Assembly: GCA_024763575.1 (NCBI GenBank)
Contig: JANTFF010000048.1
Coordinates: 1 to 6,349 of the forward strand
Direction: 5' to 3'
Length of the DNA: 6,349 nucleotides
Source: Sulfurovum sp.
Lineage (GTDB): Bacteria > Campylobacterota > Campylobacteria > Campylobacterales > Sulfurovaceae
Part shown: positions 5,568 to 6,349 of the stretch, piece by piece
Position numbering within the stretch: position 1 is the first letter of the stretch
Layout: every line of letters starts with the position of its first letter
Translations under genes and position numbers: made by a program
The notes under the pieces: model-generated
Told to the model about the DNA's origin: nothing
Databases searched by the model: none
Seen by the model: only the letters and a program-made list of their open reading frames with translations

Positions 5568-6098
5568 TTAATAAAGCCCGAATTTACCATCAGCTCTTTT
5601 GTACATAACTCTCATAAGTCCATCATAATCATTAAATACAATAAATTGTCGTTTCTTTTCAGCTTTGAGAGCCTCTATAGCTTCATCAAAATCTAATGGT
5701 TTATGTAGTTCTAAATCCATTGGAACCAACTCTATTTCATCTGTATCTAAATCTAATACTGCCTCTGCATCAGCACCCATATCTTTAAAAGACATTACTT
5801 TATGGTCTTTGACTTTGTCAGCATATCTTCTTAGTGCTTTTTGAGCTCTATTAATTGCATTATCTGCTGCACTATAGACATCTTTGTCTCTTTGAGTAAT
5901 GACGATAGTATTTTTATCTTTTAGATTGATAACAAGTTCGAGTGAAACTCCATCTTTATTTTTATTATCACCTGAGATAATAGTGTTTGTTGAGATAATA
6001 GTTAAATTATATTTATCTAATCCATCAATACTTTCTGAAATATGATTTCTGATAGAATCTGATAGGTCAAATCGTCTTCCCACTATATTTTTACTCAT
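5568..6098 (-). CDS. hpf: Ribosome hibernation promoting factor, long form
   Basis: The product (176 residues) binds the 30S decoding region and pairs ribosomes into inactive 100S dimers during starvation. The N-terminal S30AE/RaiA domain covers about residues 1-100, starting MSKNIVGRRFDLSDSIRNHI and carrying the typical DVYSAADNAINRAQKALRRY helix (73-92). A variable acidic linker follows (about 103-120). The C-terminal dimerisation domain (121-176) has the family features EAIEAL, FIVFNDYDG, VMYKRADGKFGLY. The N-domain, linker and C-domain arrangement is that of long HPF, as opposed to short HPF or YfiA/RaiA of enteric bacteria. The start is supported by AAAAAGGA (6105-6112 on the opposite strand), 6 bases before the ATG. 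The gene ends with tandem stops (TAATAA) and converges on recG. Confidence 0.93.
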   Translation of the reverse strand: MSKNIVGRRFDLSDSIRNHISESIDGLDKYNLTIISTNTIISGDNKNKDGVSLELVINLKDKNTIVITQRDKDVYSAADNAINRAQKALRRYADKVKDHKVMSFKDMGADAEAVLDLDTDEIELVPMDLELHKPLDFDEAIEALKAEKKRQFIVFNDYDGLMRVMYKRADGKFGLY

Positions 6099-6123
6099 GA
6101 TAAATCCTTTTTGTATTTGTTAT

Positions 6124-6140
6124 ACTTAATTAAATTAAGT
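6124..6140. repeat. 17-nt inverted repeat in the hpf leader
   Basis: ACTTAATT, a central A, then AATTAAGT form a near-perfect dyad of 8+1+8 bases between the hpf -10 box and the ribosome site. It covers the predicted transcription start (about 6139). It could be an operator or a weak 5' leader hairpin. It is all AT apart from two G/C pairs, so chance is a real alternative. Confidence 0.35.
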
Positions 6141-6145
6141 TTAAT

Positions 6146-6151
6146 ATTATA
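6146..6151 (-). promoter_or_regulatory. Probable -10 box of hpf
   Basis: On the minus strand the sequence reads TATAAT, 47 bases upstream of the hpf start codon. No -35 box is visible, as for the other promoters here. The predicted leader is about 40 bases. A second, weaker TATAAC (6119-6124) lies too close to the ribosome site to be the main promoter. Confidence 0.45.
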
Positions 6152-6186
6152 CCGAAATTTGGTAAATGAAAGGTAAATATACGATA

Positions 6187-6216
6187 AATAAATAAACAAA
6201 ACTAGTTATAAAACTA
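6187..6216 (-). terminator. Weak possible terminator of the right-edge minus-strand gene
   Basis: On the minus strand TAGTT, TTAT loop, AACTA is followed by a T-rich run (GTTTTGTTTATTTATTT). The stem is only 5 bp, AT-rich, and includes the stop codon of the partial frame at 6214-6349. The hairpin plus T-rich tail has the right order, but its stability would be poor. Confidence 0.25.
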
Positions 6217-6349
6217 AAGTTTTTGTAGGGTTCTTCTATGAAAAGTTATATCTCTATTGCTTGGGTCATCGAAATCTTTGTATTTTATGTAGGTGTCTAT
6301 TATTAATGAAACAGTATTATAAAATCCTCTACTTTTATTCCATGTAGCC
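6214..6349 (-). CDS. 3' end of an unidentified minus-strand gene (partial)
   Basis: A minus-strand frame is open from the window edge (first full codon at 6348-6346) to a TAG at 6216-6214. It encodes at least 44 residues, ending FHRRTLQKL. The peptide is hydrophilic and charged, with a stretch SLIIDTYIKYKDFDD, which looks more like real protein than random AT-rich translation. I do not recognise the family. It runs in the same direction as hpf, with a possible weak terminator overlapping its stop. Competing reading: a 22-codon plus-strand frame (6238-6306), which I consider less likely. Confidence 0.4.
   Translation of the reverse strand, partial: ATWNKSRGFYNTVSLIIDTYIKYKDFDDPSNRDITFHRRTLQKL

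Noticed and set aside
131..6255. Shared CTATGAAAAGTT near 136 and near 6236 as a long-distance repeat
   Set aside because: Only 12 bases match in AT-rich DNA and the surrounding sequence differs; chance is the simpler explanation.
6238..6306. A 22-codon plus-strand frame (MKSYISIAWV...) resembling a tiny membrane peptide
   Set aside because: Only a weak ribosome site precedes it and it overlaps the longer minus-strand open frame, whose peptide looks more protein-like. It cannot be excluded.

Overview
This is an AT-rich bacterial window. It looks like a chromosome segment from the Campylobacterota (Sulfurovum, Sulfurimonas or Arcobacter type). Three things point there: a compact RecG that lacks much of the usual N-terminal region, a long-form ribosome hibernation factor, and promoters with clear TATAAT-type -10 boxes but no -35 boxes. 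The genus is an inference; no 16S or other typing gene is present.

Layout. Positions 1-95 look like the right end of an IS200/IS605-type (TnpB-associated) element: a perfect 9-bp hairpin followed by a TTCAC end, with the transposon genes outside the window. Directly next to it is a three-gene plus-strand cluster: a class II aldolase (137-1267), an FGGY kinase closely resembling the autoinducer-2 kinase LsrK (1333-2898), and a small cupin (2911-3288). Next is the class A RNase P RNA gene rnpB (about 3303-3692), whose -10 box begins 2 bases after the cupin stop codon. Then come the DNA helicase gene recG (3746-5530), a short inverted repeat at the recG stop (5531-5549), the long-form hibernation factor gene hpf on the minus strand (5568-6098), and an AT-rich gap. 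At the right edge is a probable 3' end of another minus-strand gene (6214-6349).

How the genes fit together. rnpB, recG and hpf are housekeeping genes. The aldolase-kinase-cupin cluster looks accessory: a small phosphorylated-metabolite pathway in which the kinase would phosphorylate a short sugar-like substrate, the cupin might isomerise or bind it, and the Zn aldolase would cleave the phosphorylated product. The kinase resembles E. coli LsrK almost end to end, so AI-2 (DPD) or a related branched or deoxy-sugar is the leading substrate guess. No lsr transporter, LsrR, LsrF or LsrG is visible. The cluster is therefore the best candidate here for an undescribed pathway, perhaps an alternative way of processing phospho-AI-2.

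Regulatory structure is rich. The aldolase promoter predicts a leaderless mRNA. A 26-nt perfect palindrome precedes an internal lsrK promoter. A hairpin overlaps the recG promoter and start region, and a 17-nt inverted repeat lies at the hpf transcription start. All homology statements come from reading the sequence and recalling families; no database search or structure prediction was run.
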